Origin: Methylobacterium radiotolerans JCM 2831
GTDB taxonomy: Bacteria; Pseudomonadota; Alphaproteobacteria; Rhizobiales; Beijerinckiaceae
Direction of reading: 5' to 3'
Length of the DNA stretch: 64,000 nt
Assembly (NCBI RefSeq): GCF_000019725.1
Contig: NC_010510.1
Coordinates: forward strand, 276,501-340,500
The translations under genes and the position numbers were made by a program. Under the pieces are notes generated by a model. The model was not told the origin of the DNA. It ran no database searches and saw only the letters and a program-made list of their open reading frames with translations. Positions 42,303-50,987 of this stretch are shown piece after piece (within the stretch, counting starts at the first letter, position 1; each line of letters opens with the position of its first letter).

Positions 42303-42656
42303 GATTCCTCAGCAGAGCGGGCTTTCGATGTCGCCACAGGTAGGGTTGGTCCCGAGCGGCAACAGAGGGACGTAGACGTTGGCTTCGTGCCTGCTTCTAC
42401 CTTGCGCCGAGGGTACCGGAGGTCCAGCGAACGACCGCTCTGGAGAACCGCAAACGACTTTTCCAGCGGCTGGCTTGGGTCGCGAGCGGGCACGGAGGCG
42501 ATGTCCACTTCAATCAATCACTGCCCGAGAGCGAATTTTCGCAAAACCACCCTGAGCGGCCGTCCTGCTTCCGACCCAACTCGGCCGCCGGGAACGCTGT
42601 CGGCACTTCTCCAAAGCGGCCGTCTGCATACGCACGGCTTCTCGGCCAATAGGGGC
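42303..42656. other. Intergenic region with repeat copy 2
   Basis: About 350 bases between the GST start and the end of the copper operon. Contains repeat copy 2 near its middle. No gene seen; the first part probably carries the GST promoter. Confidence 0.5.
42555..42628 (+). repeat. Dispersed intergenic repeat, copy 2
   Basis: GCGGCCGTCCTGCTTCCGAC, CCAACTCGGCCGCCGGGAAC, GCTGTCGGCACTTCTCCAAA, GCGGCCGT; counterpart of 41259-41331. Confidence 0.6.
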
Positions 42657-43613
42657 TCAGTGAACATGCCCCTCGCCAGCGGGGGCTTGAGTACCAATGC
42701 CCTCGACGTCGAACTCGACCGCAACTGTGCCGGCCCGCTCGAAGGTGAGCGTGCCCTTGACCGGTTCGCCCTTCTTCAGCGGCGCCTTCATGTCGAGGAA
42801 CATGAGGTGGTAGCCGCCGGGCTTGAGGGTCACCGTCTCACCCGGCTTGATCTCCAGGCCGCCTTCGACGGGCGCCATCTTCATCACACCGCCCTCCATC
42901 GACATGGAATGCACCTCACCCCGGCTTGCCCCGTCCAGGGCGGCGGCGGTGAGCCGATCCGGCTCGGTGCCGGTGTTGGTGATGCTCAGGTAGCCGCCCG
43001 CCACCTTGGCGCTCGCCGGGGTGGCCCGCGACCAGGGATGACTGATCCGCAGGTCTCCCACGGTGTAAGTGTGTGTCGGCACAGAAGCCACTGATTGGGC
43101 GGCGACGATGCGGACGCCGGGTGCAGGCTCCTTGAGAGCGTGGACGGATGTGCCCGGCGCCGGGATCTCGCTCCAGCTGTAGCTCCCCTTCTCGCAGTCC
43201 TGCTGGACCGGGAAATAGACAGTCTGGCCGGGCACGAAGGCGTCCGAGATCCGGCTGAAGAAGGTGAACTCGTCCACTTGGTCGTCGGGCAGGCTGCTGC
43301 CGGTCCAGGTGATGGTCTTCACGCCTCCCGAGATCAAGCCGTGGTAGTAGGGGTATGCCTTGGCGTAGGCGCCCTTGGTGGTCGTCACCTGCCAGCCGGG
43401 CTTGGGCATCGGCTTGGCGCCGACCACGCCCTCGGGGATGGTGACGCTGACCCGCGTGGTCGGCGACCCTGCGCAGCCGTGCGTGATCTGGACAACGCCC
43501 CGGTAGGAGGCGTCCGGGGATGCTTCCTTCCGCTCCAAGACGGCATGGGCCCAGGCTGATGTCGAGGGGATCGCGACAAGGCCGACGAGCACGAGGCGAG
43601 TGGCGAGGTGCAT
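42657..43613 (-). CDS. YcnI (DUF1775)-PCuAC fusion, periplasmic copper-binding protein
   Basis: A 318-residue secreted protein. Signal peptide to about residue 23 (VLVGLVAIPSTSAWA) leaves a mature N-terminal His (HAVLERKEASPDASY), the histidine-brace ligand of YcnI domains; VKTITWTG holds the conserved Trp. Residues about 190-300 form a PCuAC copper chaperone domain: EVHSMSMEGGVMKM and GGYHLMFLDM give the H(M)x10Mx21HxM set. The tail is EGHVH. Probably receives copper imported by the TonB receptor encoded just upstream and passes it toward oxidase assembly. Confidence 0.9.
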   Translation of the reverse strand: MHLATRLVLVGLVAIPSTSAWAHAVLERKEASPDASYRGVVQITHGCAGSPTTRVSVTIPEGVVGAKPMPKPGWQVTTTKGAYAKAYPYYHGLISGGVKTITWTGSSLPDDQVDEFTFFSRISDAFVPGQTVYFPVQQDCEKGSYSWSEIPAPGTSVHALKEPAPGVRIVAAQSVASVPTHTYTVGDLRISHPWSRATPASAKVAGGYLSITNTGTEPDRLTAAALDGASRGEVHSMSMEGGVMKMAPVEGGLEIKPGETVTLKPGGYHLMFLDMKAPLKKGEPVKGTLTFERAGTVAVEFDVEGIGTQAPAGEGHVH

Positions 43614-43714
43614 GGCTGAGGATCCGAGGAGTAACTGGTGAAGGATGAGGTGGGACGCCGTCCGCGCTGCCACGCCGACCTGAGCCAGCGCGGCAGTAGA
43701 GGATCCCAACGGGC

Positions 43715-45865
43715 TCAGAACGAGGCGCGCACGCCCGCGAACACGCTGCGGCCGTTGCCGGGGTAGAACGCCGCCAGCGCGGCCGCTCCGCCGACCGCCG
43801 TTTGGGCGTTGTTCACCACCGCAATGTCGGAGATGTAACGCTCGTCGGTCAGGTTGCGGGCGTCCACGAACAGCGACACGCCGTTGGCGAAGTCGATGCC
43901 GGTCTGGATGTTGAACAGCGCGTAGCCCGGCGCCTGCAGGGTGTTGGCGTGATCCGCGAAGGGCCCCTGAGGTACCCAGTCCACCGACGGGGCGAAGTAG
44001 AAGCCGCTCGGGTGGCGGTAGCTGAGGACCGTGCGCAGCACATCATTCGGGATGCCGGCGATGCGGTTGTTGCCGTAGACAGGATCGCGCACGAACCGGA
44101 AGTCGTTGTGCGTCCAGATCTGGGTGACGGCGAGCGTGTCACCGGTTCCGGTTAGGTCGCGGACGAGATCGAGCGAGACAGCGGCCTCGACGCCCTGGTG
44201 AATGGTGCGAGGCGCGTTGAACGTCGCCGCCTGGATGCCGAGGCCCGGGTTGGTCGAGAAGTTGATCAGCTCATCGCGCAGCTCGGCGCGGTAGAGGGTG
44301 ACATCCCAGGTGAGCCGGTCGATGTGCCCGCGCGAGCCCGCCTCGTAGGTCCAGGCGCGCTGGGCCGCCAGTGGCACGAAAGTGGCGCTGATCAGGTTCT
44401 GCTGCACCAGATCGCTGAAGTCCGGCACGTCGCGCGAGCGGGTGATGTCGGCGAACACCTGGATGTCGGGTAGCGGCTGCCACAGCAGACCGATCTTCGG
44501 GTTGATCCCCTCGTAGGTGATGTTGCCGTACTGGACGCGCGGGCTCGCCGGCAGGCCACCCTTGTTGCTGTAGGTGCGGTTCGAAGAGAACAGCTTGGCG
44601 CCGGTCATCAGCGCCATGTCGGGCAAGAACCAGAAGCGGTTCTCGCCATACGCCTCGTAATTGGACGCGCTCTGCAGCGCGTTCAGCGTCTGGACGCCGC
44701 GCTGACCCTGGATGTTGACGAACTGCTGGGCGGAGTTCTGGCCGGCGAAGGCGCGCAGGCCCAGGATCGTGTCGTTGCGGAAGCCGCCGACGTCGAAGGT
44801 GCCGGCCCAGTGCGGGCTGATGCCGTAGGTCCAGCCGTCCTGATCGATGACTTGGAAGATCGGGTGATAGAGGTTCTTGTGGATCGCCCAGGTATCGATG
44901 TCGAGCTTGCCAACGTCGAGCAGGAACGAGGTGCGGTTGGCGACTCGCTCGGTCTCGACCCGCCGCGACTGGTTGCCGGTGATGGCCGAGAGGTTCGCGA
45001 TCCGGGGCGTGTTGAGGGCTTGGCCGAGCGTGATGGAGCCGGGTAGCTTCTGGTCGGTCAGATAACCGCCGAGGTAGAAGCGCGTCTCGACGCCGGGCGC
45101 GAGCTGGTAGCCGATGTTGGCGTTGAAGTTCTGGGTGCGCTGTGTCTCGTGGAAGCGGAAGCCGTCCGAGTTGGTGAAGGTGCCGTTGACCATGAAGTCG
45201 ACTGGCCCCGAGATGCGCGAGAACTGGAAGTTTTCCCGGATCGTGCCGAAGCTGCCGCCGTCGATGCGCAGGATGTTGGGCGCGAAGGCCGTGTAGGCGG
45301 TGGGCGTGACGAAGTTGACCGCGCCACCGAGCGTCGTGGCGCCGAAGGTCAGCGCGTTGCCGCCCTTGTAGACCTCGGCCGAACGCAGGGCGAGCGGGTC
45401 GATCTGGTAGAAGTCGCCGCTGCCGTCGGCGAGGTTGAACGGGATCCCGTCCTGCAGCACCTCGATGCCACGCAGGTGGAAGCCGCGGGCGATGCCGGAA
45501 CCGCGGATGGAGAGGCGCAACTCCTGCCCGTAACGCTCCTGCACGTAGACGCCGGGGACGTCCTTGAGCACGTCGCGCAGGGTGTTGGCGTATCGGTCTT
45601 GGAAGTCCTCAGCATCGACAAACGCGACCGAACCGACGGTCGAGTTCACCGCGGCGCGCTGCTGAGCGACGCTGGGCACTGTGACGGAGCCGGCGTTCTC
45701 GCCCGGCGCGGGGGACGTGCCGACGCTCGGTGCAGAGGAGCCCGCCACGCTGAGTTCGGGAAGGGTGACGGATGGCGAGGCGGCAGACTGGGCGAAGGCC
45801 GACGTGGAGGCGAGCAGCGTCAGCAACAGGGCGGCGTACAGCTCGACCCGAGGTATGCGGTACAT
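43715..45865 (-). CDS. TonB-dependent receptor, probably for copper
   Basis: A 716-residue outer-membrane receptor: signal peptide (YAALLLTLLASTSAFA), plug domain (TLRDVLKDVPGVYVQERYGQ, LRGIEVLQDGIPFNLADGSG, TTLGGAVNFVTPTAY) and 22-strand barrel ending in GVRASF with terminal Phe. The plug's RGIEVLQDGIPFN pattern resembles FecA/OprC-like receptors. Copper is inferred from position between DUF2946 and YcnI-PCuAC genes (44- and 101-base gaps, same strand); iron chelates are the alternative. Confidence 0.88.
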   Translation of the reverse strand: MYRIPRVELYAALLLTLLASTSAFAQSAASPSVTLPELSVAGSSAPSVGTSPAPGENAGSVTVPSVAQQRAAVNSTVGSVAFVDAEDFQDRYANTLRDVLKDVPGVYVQERYGQELRLSIRGSGIARGFHLRGIEVLQDGIPFNLADGSGDFYQIDPLALRSAEVYKGGNALTFGATTLGGAVNFVTPTAYTAFAPNILRIDGGSFGTIRENFQFSRISGPVDFMVNGTFTNSDGFRFHETQRTQNFNANIGYQLAPGVETRFYLGGYLTDQKLPGSITLGQALNTPRIANLSAITGNQSRRVETERVANRTSFLLDVGKLDIDTWAIHKNLYHPIFQVIDQDGWTYGISPHWAGTFDVGGFRNDTILGLRAFAGQNSAQQFVNIQGQRGVQTLNALQSASNYEAYGENRFWFLPDMALMTGAKLFSSNRTYSNKGGLPASPRVQYGNITYEGINPKIGLLWQPLPDIQVFADITRSRDVPDFSDLVQQNLISATFVPLAAQRAWTYEAGSRGHIDRLTWDVTLYRAELRDELINFSTNPGLGIQAATFNAPRTIHQGVEAAVSLDLVRDLTGTGDTLAVTQIWTHNDFRFVRDPVYGNNRIAGIPNDVLRTVLSYRHPSGFYFAPSVDWVPQGPFADHANTLQAPGYALFNIQTGIDFANGVSLFVDARNLTDERYISDIAVVNNAQTAVGGAAALAAFYPGNGRSVFAGVRASF

Positions 45866-45909
45866 GATGGGACGTCCATGGTCTGGATGATCGGGAGGTG
45901 GCGATCAGC

Positions 45910-46284
45910 TCAGACGACGGGCGGGGCTCTTGCTTGTGCTCGGAACCGCGGGGGAGCACGAGGAATGGCGACGACTTCTGGTCGCCAAGTGAGGCTCACG
46001 GCATGGCGACGCGGCCAGACGATGGTCGACACCGTGAGAACAGGGACATGGCTTGCCGGATGGACATGGGCCGCGGTGCAGCAGTCGCAGCCTGTATGAG
46101 CGGGCAACGGCGTAGCCGGCCCGCCATCTTCAGCTCCTAGGGCGCCCACGCAGAGGTGATGATCTGGTCCGGAGAGGCTGACTGAGAGCGCACCGCCGAG
46201 GAAGCTCTGCAGCGCGAGCGCATACAGCGCGGCCACGGTGATGGCCACGCGGACAGCAGCCCATCTTGGCCGAAGCGCGCTCAT
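45910..46284 (-). CDS. DUF2946 family protein
   Basis: A 124-residue protein: an N-terminal hydrophobic helix (VAITVAALYALALQSFLGGA) then a Cys/His-rich segment (DHHLCVGALG, HTGCDCCTAAHVHPASHVP) suited to binding copper, then a basic proline-rich end. DUF2946 genes often accompany copper-uptake TonB receptors, as here. First gene of the apparent operon; start MSALRPRWAAV at 46284. Confidence 0.82.
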   Translation of the reverse strand: MSALRPRWAAVRVAITVAALYALALQSFLGGALSVSLSGPDHHLCVGALGAEDGGPATPLPAHTGCDCCTAAHVHPASHVPVLTVSTIVWPRRHAVSLTWRPEVVAIPRAPPRFRAQARAPPVV

Positions 46285-46632
46285 GTACAGCGGGTAGGGC
46301 ACGGGCGCGAGCTGCGTCAACGCGCAGTTGTGGATCTGCCAACGATTTCAGGTCGCTGTGACCCAAGGGCAAATGACCGACCTTCGTTCTCGAAGAGTAC
46401 GTTCCCGTAAGCCGGGTCAGCCTCAATCGCGCCTCCCGAAGGTTCGAGAAAGATGACGAGTGAGGGCGGCGGCGAGGTCCGCTTCGATGGCTTCGCCGCC
46501 CGGAAGCGGACTGGCCGCAAACCACCCCGAGCGGTCGATCCGCAATCGACCCAACGCGGTCGCAAGCGCGCATCGAAGCCTCTCCCGGAAGCGGAAGTTC
46601 AATCGCATGAGCCAGAAGCGGCTTCCCGCGCA
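46285..46632. other. Intergenic region, no gene seen
   Basis: About 350 bases that should hold the copper-operon promoter. The part 46440-46620 contains degenerate GAAGCGG words like the dispersed intergenic repeats. No coding-like frame of its own. Confidence 0.45.
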
Positions 46633-46938
46633 TCAGTGCGCCAGCGAACGTTCCGATCCGTCCGTCGAGCGCTTCTTCTTTTTGCGCTTGCTCACCTTCA
46701 CCACCACATCCGCGTTGTCTTCGGCAATGCGCTCAGCCAGAGCAAAATCATGAAGCTCTGCGGTCGCTGCGTCAGCAGAGGTCGGAGCCTCCGTCACGGC
46801 GTAGAAGGCGGCGCGAACGATCTCCTTTTTACTCGCCTCTGGATGTCGTTCCCGGATCGCGTTCCGGATCGCCTTCGGCTTCATGCCCGGCCTGGCGATC
46901 TCCCTCAGCGCTTCTGCGATCTCTCTAATCGATGCCAT
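46633..46938 (-). CDS. Hypothetical protein, 101 aa, paralog of the 17010-17315 product
   Basis: ATG 46936-46938 with GGGGGAGCGTC upstream. MASIREIAEALREIARPGMK, RERHPEASKKEIVRAAFYAV, ELHDFALAERIAEDNADVVV, then a lysine-rich tail KVSKRKKKKRS. Same length and clear identity to the 17010 gene; differences are concentrated in the tail and around residue 55. Both copies also share the upstream ~200 bases. Unknown function. Confidence 0.75.
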   Translation of the reverse strand: MASIREIAEALREIARPGMKPKAIRNAIRERHPEASKKEIVRAAFYAVTEAPTSADAATAELHDFALAERIAEDNADVVVKVSKRKKKKRSTDGSERSLAH

Positions 46939-47029
46939 GACGCTCCCCCTCCGCTGCGAACTCGACCGGCTTCCGACCCTCAGTCGATGCGACATTTGGA
47001 TGACACGGCCACACCTGTAGCTTCTTATA

Positions 47030-47134
47030 TGGGGCGCATTGTTAACGCGAGCGTGAGGGCTTACCGAACGGGCACGTTCTTCGTGAGACCGGAACGCACT
47101 TGGGGCGCGCCTGCAATTCGGCGCGCCCCTCTTT
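47030..47134 (+). ncRNA. Putative sRNA, copy 2, divergent from the 46633 gene
   Basis: The plus strand reads GTGAGGGCTTACCGAACGGG, CACGTTCTTCGTGAGACCGG, AACGCACTT, then a textbook terminator (47102-47134). The core GTTCTTC.TGAGACCGGAAC and a terminator at the same distance recur in copy 1 (16812-16925, minus strand). No start codon with ribosome binding site. An alternative is that this is a conserved bidirectional promoter region; the 5' end is estimated. Confidence 0.5.
47102..47134 (+). terminator. Strong Rho-independent terminator
   Basis: Perfect 10-base stem GGGGCGCGCC / GGCGCGCCCC with loop TGCAATTC, followed by TCTTTC. It faces away from the 46633 gene and so must end a plus-strand transcript; no plus-strand protein gene precedes it. 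Confidence 0.8.
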
Positions 47135-47300
47135 CGCCGCCGGCATGAAGGCTGGCGAGCTATGGCTTCGGAGCTAAGCGGTTAGGCTGCTCCCGTCGAG
47201 CGCAGCCGCTCAGGAGGATCCGACGAGCTCCTGTAGCCGGACGTGACTATTCAAATCGAATTCATGACGTTGAAACGCCGACAGATCGACGGAGGCAATC

Positions 47301-47567
47301 ATGGCCAAGAACAAAAAGAGCACGTTCCCCGGCTCCTTGCGAGACCACAAGGACGCTGCGAACGCCGAAGCCGAGAAGGTGAATGCCAAAATCAACGACG
47401 CCTTCCTGAAGCTGGCCAAGAAAATGCGCGAGCGCGCTGACAAGGCGAAGTCGAAGGTGGATGCGGCACGAAAGCCTGAGAAGCGCGCGGTCCTGCTTCG
47501 GCGCTTCGAGCTATATGCGGATGCAGCGACCCACCTCGAAGAGCGCCTCCCCCCGCGCGACGAATAG
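47301..47567 (+). CDS. Coiled-coil lysine-rich protein, 88 aa
   Basis: ATG 47301 with GACGGAGGCAATC upstream. MAKNKKSTFPGSLRDHKDAA, then KINDAFLKLAKKMRERADKA and LLRRFELYADAATHLEERLP: a highly charged helical hairpin, soluble. No family recognised, but the composition is coding-like and the ribosome binding site is good. Confidence 0.7.
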   Translation: MAKNKKSTFPGSLRDHKDAANAEAEKVNAKINDAFLKLAKKMRERADKAKSKVDAARKPEKRAVLLRRFELYADAATHLEERLPPRDE

Positions 47568-47879
47568 CTTGACACAGCGCAACGCGAAGCGGCTCAGAAC
47601 GCACGCAACGACTGCACGACTTTGCCCTCAGTCATCGGATGGCTGACGAGGCCGAGCCGCTCACCATCAAATTCTGCAAGAAAGACGTCCGGAAGGACGC
47701 GCGGCAGAGCCATGCGCGCAATGCAGAATGGGTCTGAGCATAACGGTCAAGGTCACCTCGCTGTCGTGTCCGGGTCATAGGGCACGGGACTTCCCCACCG
47801 AACCCGATGCAGCACAGTGACCGATTGGTTTGACGAACATGAAGACGTTCAGCCCTCGTGGACCGTTGAGGAGAGCTGG
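47568..47879. other. Intergenic region, no gene seen
   Basis: About 310 bases, moderate GC. No coding-like frame or RNA recognised. Confidence 0.45.
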
Positions 47880-47963
47880 ATGCGTCTGTACATCGTATGG
47901 GGACTGATCGGCCTCGGAGCGCTTGGAGCGCTTGGCGGCATGCTCCACGTGCTTCCAGCCTGA
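47880..47963 (+). CDS. Very small hydrophobic protein, 27 aa
   Basis: ATG 47880 preceded by GAGGAGAGCTGG (strong, correctly spaced). Product MRLYIVWGLIGLGALGALGG then MLHVLPA, a single transmembrane helix with small-residue GxxxG-type faces. Such short membrane peptides are often regulators of larger membrane proteins; here this is only inference. Confidence 0.5.
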   Translation: MRLYIVWGLIGLGALGALGGMLHVLPA

Positions 47964-47987
47964 ATTTGTCGGACGGGAACCCAATGG

Positions 47988-48188
47988 TTGAGCGGAGCTC
48001 AGCAGACTGAGCCGTTCACCTTCGAACTCGTCCCATCAAAGCGCGCGACTGGCGGCTATCATTGGGCCATTCGTAAGCACGGGAAGCTCGTCCAGCGCTC
48101 CGATACTCCGCTCCCGACAGAAGATAAGGCCCGCGTTCAAGCCCAGGCCATGATTGAGCGTCTGCGCGTCGGGCAGACGAACTGGTAG
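47988..48188 (+). CDS. Small conserved protein, 66 aa
   Basis: TTG start. TEPFTFELVPSKRATGGYHW, AIRKHGKLVQRSDTPLPTED, KARVQAQAMIERL: a short beta hairpin followed by a helix, resembling the 'GGY.W.IR+.GKLVQRSDRP..SE..A...A...IER' small proteins common in Methylobacterium plasmids and chromosomes. Function unknown. A strong terminator follows. Confidence 0.7.
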   Translation: MSGAQQTEPFTFELVPSKRATGGYHWAIRKHGKLVQRSDTPLPTEDKARVQAQAMIERLRVGQTNW

Positions 48189-48206
48189 GAGACCAGCTTT
48201 TAGGCA

Positions 48207-48238
48207 GGAGCCCGCCGCAGCTATGCCGGGCGGGCTCC
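48207..48238 (+). terminator. Hairpin terminator after the 66-aa gene
   Basis: Perfect 10-base stem GGAGCCCGCC / GGCGGGCTCC with loop GCAGCTATGCCG, 18 bases after the stop, followed by CTCCCTCGG. Confidence 0.75.
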
Positions 48239-48764
48239 CTCCCTCGGACCATTTGTGTCAACGCGGGGTCCGATGGCTTGCTGGCGTCGGCTGTTGAGAC
48301 GGACGCGCAAGGAAGCGTAGCATGACCGTGCGATCAGAGAGCCACGTAGCATTCTGATGGACGGCAGGGGCGAAGGCATTTCGCCTTGGCACCCACCCCC
48401 TACCATCGTGAGCGCGACAACCGCGTGACCCCACACTCACCGTCGCCTTGTGGCCCCTCATCCGATCGAGACTCTTGCCAACTCAGGTCGGAGCGTTGGT
48501 AAAAATAAGCTGTCCGTTTAGATGCCTCTGCCGTCCCGAACCGGACAGACGGCTAACCACCCATCTGAGACGCTTGGAGGTCATCCGCGCCAGCAGGATA
48601 TGGTCGGAAGCTATCGACCCGCTTCGGACAGGAGCATATCCAGAAGCCAACGAACCTTCACCGGCCCGTTACGGTGACGCGGCGGTTCCTTGCGGGTCGC
48701 CCCTATATGGACACCAATCGGCATCAAGAGTTCGGTCGAAGTCGATCGTCGTAGGGCTTTAGTT
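48239..48764. other. Intergenic region, no gene seen
   Basis: About 525 bases between the small gene and the end of the nik operon. Lower GC than average, with words such as GGTCGGAAGC and CGACCCGCTTCGGAC that resemble the dispersed intergenic repeat family. No coding-like frame. Confidence 0.45.
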
Positions 48765-50987
48765 TCAGAACCGCACCGTGAACGACCCGGTGATGCGCCG
48801 TGGGGAGCCCGGGTAGACGCGGAACACGTTCAGCGAGCTCTCGTAGTAGACCGTGTTGAAGATGTTCTCGACGTTGAGACCGAACCGCATATTCTCGTAG
48901 CGGTAGTAGGCCAGCGCGTCGGCCGCGATGTAGGCCGGCAGGACGAAACCGGATCCCGCCGCATCGCCCGGACGCTCGCCGACGCCGCGCACGCCGCCCC
49001 CGATGCCGAACCCCTTCCAGTCCCCACCCTGCACCTCGTATACGGCGAGTAGGCTGCCCGAGTGGCGCGGCACGTTGATGAGTGGCGCCCCCACCGGCAG
49101 CACGTTGTCCTTGGTCACCACCGCGTCGGCGTAGACATAGCCGGCCAGGATCTTCAGCTCCGGCGAGAGCTGCCCCTGCGCCGTCAGCTCGAAGCCCTGG
49201 CTGCGCACGGCCCCTGCCGCGAGCGAGAAGCCGCTGTTGTTCGGGTCCGGCGTCAGGACGTTCTGCCGATCCACCCGGAAGGTCGCCGCAGTCAGCAGCA
49301 GGTTGCCGCCGAACAGCTCGGCCTTGGCGCCGATCTCGTAGCCCTGTCCCGTCTCCGGCTTCAGCGGCTTGCCCGGCGACACGGCCGCGGCGTCGGGGCC
49401 GATATTGGGCCGGAAGCTCGTCCCGACGTTGGTGTAGAGCGATAGCCAGGGGACCGGCTGGTAAATGAGGCCCGCTCGCGGGGAGGCCGCGACCCGCGAT
49501 TGGTCCGCCTGGCTGCGCGGGATGCGCTCCCGGAAGGAGTCCTCGAAGATGTCGAGCCGCGTGGCCACGAGCGCCCTCCACTCCGGGCTGAGCACGATCT
49601 GATCCTGGGCGTAGAGGGCGGTGTTAGTGACCCGCTCCAGGTTGTTGCGCGGGATGGTCAGCGGCGGCAGCGCCTGCCCGTAGACGGGCGCGTAGATGTC
49701 GAGGGCGTAGGGGTTCGTGCGGAAGTTCGAGCGCAGGTACAGGGTTCGGCTATCGGTACTCTCGCGCTCGAAACCGAGCAGGAGCGTATGACCGATCCCG
49801 CCCGTGTCGAAGCGCCCGATCAGGTCCGCCTGCCCGACCGCGACGTCCCAGCGATAGTCGCGCACGTTTCGGTCGCGGGCCACCGTCCGGTTGTCGGAGG
49901 CGATAGAGCGGATCTCAGCGGACTCACCGTCCAGCGTTCCGGTGGCGAAATGCGTCGCCAGACGCAACTGCCAGTCGTCGTTGAAGCGGTGGTCGATGCG
50001 CGCCTGGAGGATGTTCTGGCTCTGGTAGGTGCTCTGTCCCGGCTCCCCGAGGAAGCGCGAGATCGGCAGGAAGCCGAGCTGCTTGTTGATGGCGATCACG
50101 CCCCGGTCGAAGATGATCCGGTTCCGCTGGATGTCGGCCTCGACGGTGATGCGCGTGTCCGGCGTGATCTGCCAGCTCACCACCGGAGCGACGAGCAGTC
50201 GGTCGCTGTCGGCGAAGTCGCGGAAGCTTCCTGCGCCCTGGGCCGCGAAGTTGAAGCGGTAGAGGACGGTGCCGTCCTCGTTGAGCGGACCACCCGCGTC
50301 GACCGTCCCGCGGGTCAGGCCGAACGAGTCGACCTGATTGCCGAACTCGACGAAGCGCTGTGCGGTCGGCTGCTTGGTGATGATGTTGACGAGCCCGCCC
50401 GGATCGCTGCGTCCGAACAGGCCGGCGCCAGGGCCCTTCAGAACCTCGATACGCTCGATGTTCTGCGCGTCGGGCGGGGGCGGCGTGCCGCGGTTAAGGG
50501 GGAAGCCGTTCTGGTAGATCTCCGAGGTTGTGACGCCGCGGATGGCGTAGCTGAAGATGCTCAGGCCGCCGAAGTTGTTCTGCTGCGCCACGCCCGGCAG
50601 GTAATTGAAAACCCGGTCGACCCGGGTGGCGGCGAGGTCGGTGATGGCCTCGCGCGGCGCGACTGTGACCACCTGGGGGACATCCAGCTGCGGTGTATCG
50701 GTCTTGGTGCTGCTGACCGCCCGCCCAGCTCCGTAGCCCGGCGTGGGGCCGATAAGGCCGATGGTGCCGGAGGCGGTCGTCGTGCTGGACGGGGCGCCGG
50801 TCCCGACCGACGCGACCGACAACTCCTCCAGCGCGACGCTTTCCTGCGCCCGCGCCTCGTTAGATGGGGCGCCTGCCGCGAGCGCGGCCGCGAGGGCGAG
50901 ACCGGTGCCGTTTCGGGCGCGATGTGACGAGCGGGTCACCCTTCGACGGACAGGGGCAGGGGTCGGATGGAGCACGGGCATCGTCAC
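48765..50987 (-). CDS. TonB-dependent receptor (siderophore-receptor type), last gene of the nik operon
   Basis: A 740-residue receptor. N-terminal signal region (LALAAALAAGAPSNEARA), plug domain (VPQVVTVAPREAITDLAATR, VDRVFNYLPGVAQQNNFGGL, ERIEVLKGPGAGLFGRSDPGG, GLVNIITKQPT) and barrel ending GSFTVRF. Architecture is that of ferrichrome-type receptors. The GTG start overlaps the nikR stop (GTGA, 50984-50987), so it is translated with the nickel importer genes; its ligand is probably a nickel or cobalt chelate rather than an iron siderophore, but iron cannot be excluded. Confidence 0.88.
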   Translation of the reverse strand: MTMPVLHPTPAPVRRRVTRSSHRARNGTGLALAAALAAGAPSNEARAQESVALEELSVASVGTGAPSSTTTASGTIGLIGPTPGYGAGRAVSSTKTDTPQLDVPQVVTVAPREAITDLAATRVDRVFNYLPGVAQQNNFGGLSIFSYAIRGVTTSEIYQNGFPLNRGTPPPPDAQNIERIEVLKGPGAGLFGRSDPGGLVNIITKQPTAQRFVEFGNQVDSFGLTRGTVDAGGPLNEDGTVLYRFNFAAQGAGSFRDFADSDRLLVAPVVSWQITPDTRITVEADIQRNRIIFDRGVIAINKQLGFLPISRFLGEPGQSTYQSQNILQARIDHRFNDDWQLRLATHFATGTLDGESAEIRSIASDNRTVARDRNVRDYRWDVAVGQADLIGRFDTGGIGHTLLLGFERESTDSRTLYLRSNFRTNPYALDIYAPVYGQALPPLTIPRNNLERVTNTALYAQDQIVLSPEWRALVATRLDIFEDSFRERIPRSQADQSRVAASPRAGLIYQPVPWLSLYTNVGTSFRPNIGPDAAAVSPGKPLKPETGQGYEIGAKAELFGGNLLLTAATFRVDRQNVLTPDPNNSGFSLAAGAVRSQGFELTAQGQLSPELKILAGYVYADAVVTKDNVLPVGAPLINVPRHSGSLLAVYEVQGGDWKGFGIGGGVRGVGERPGDAAGSGFVLPAYIAADALAYYRYENMRFGLNVENIFNTVYYESSLNVFRVYPGSPRRITGSFTVRF

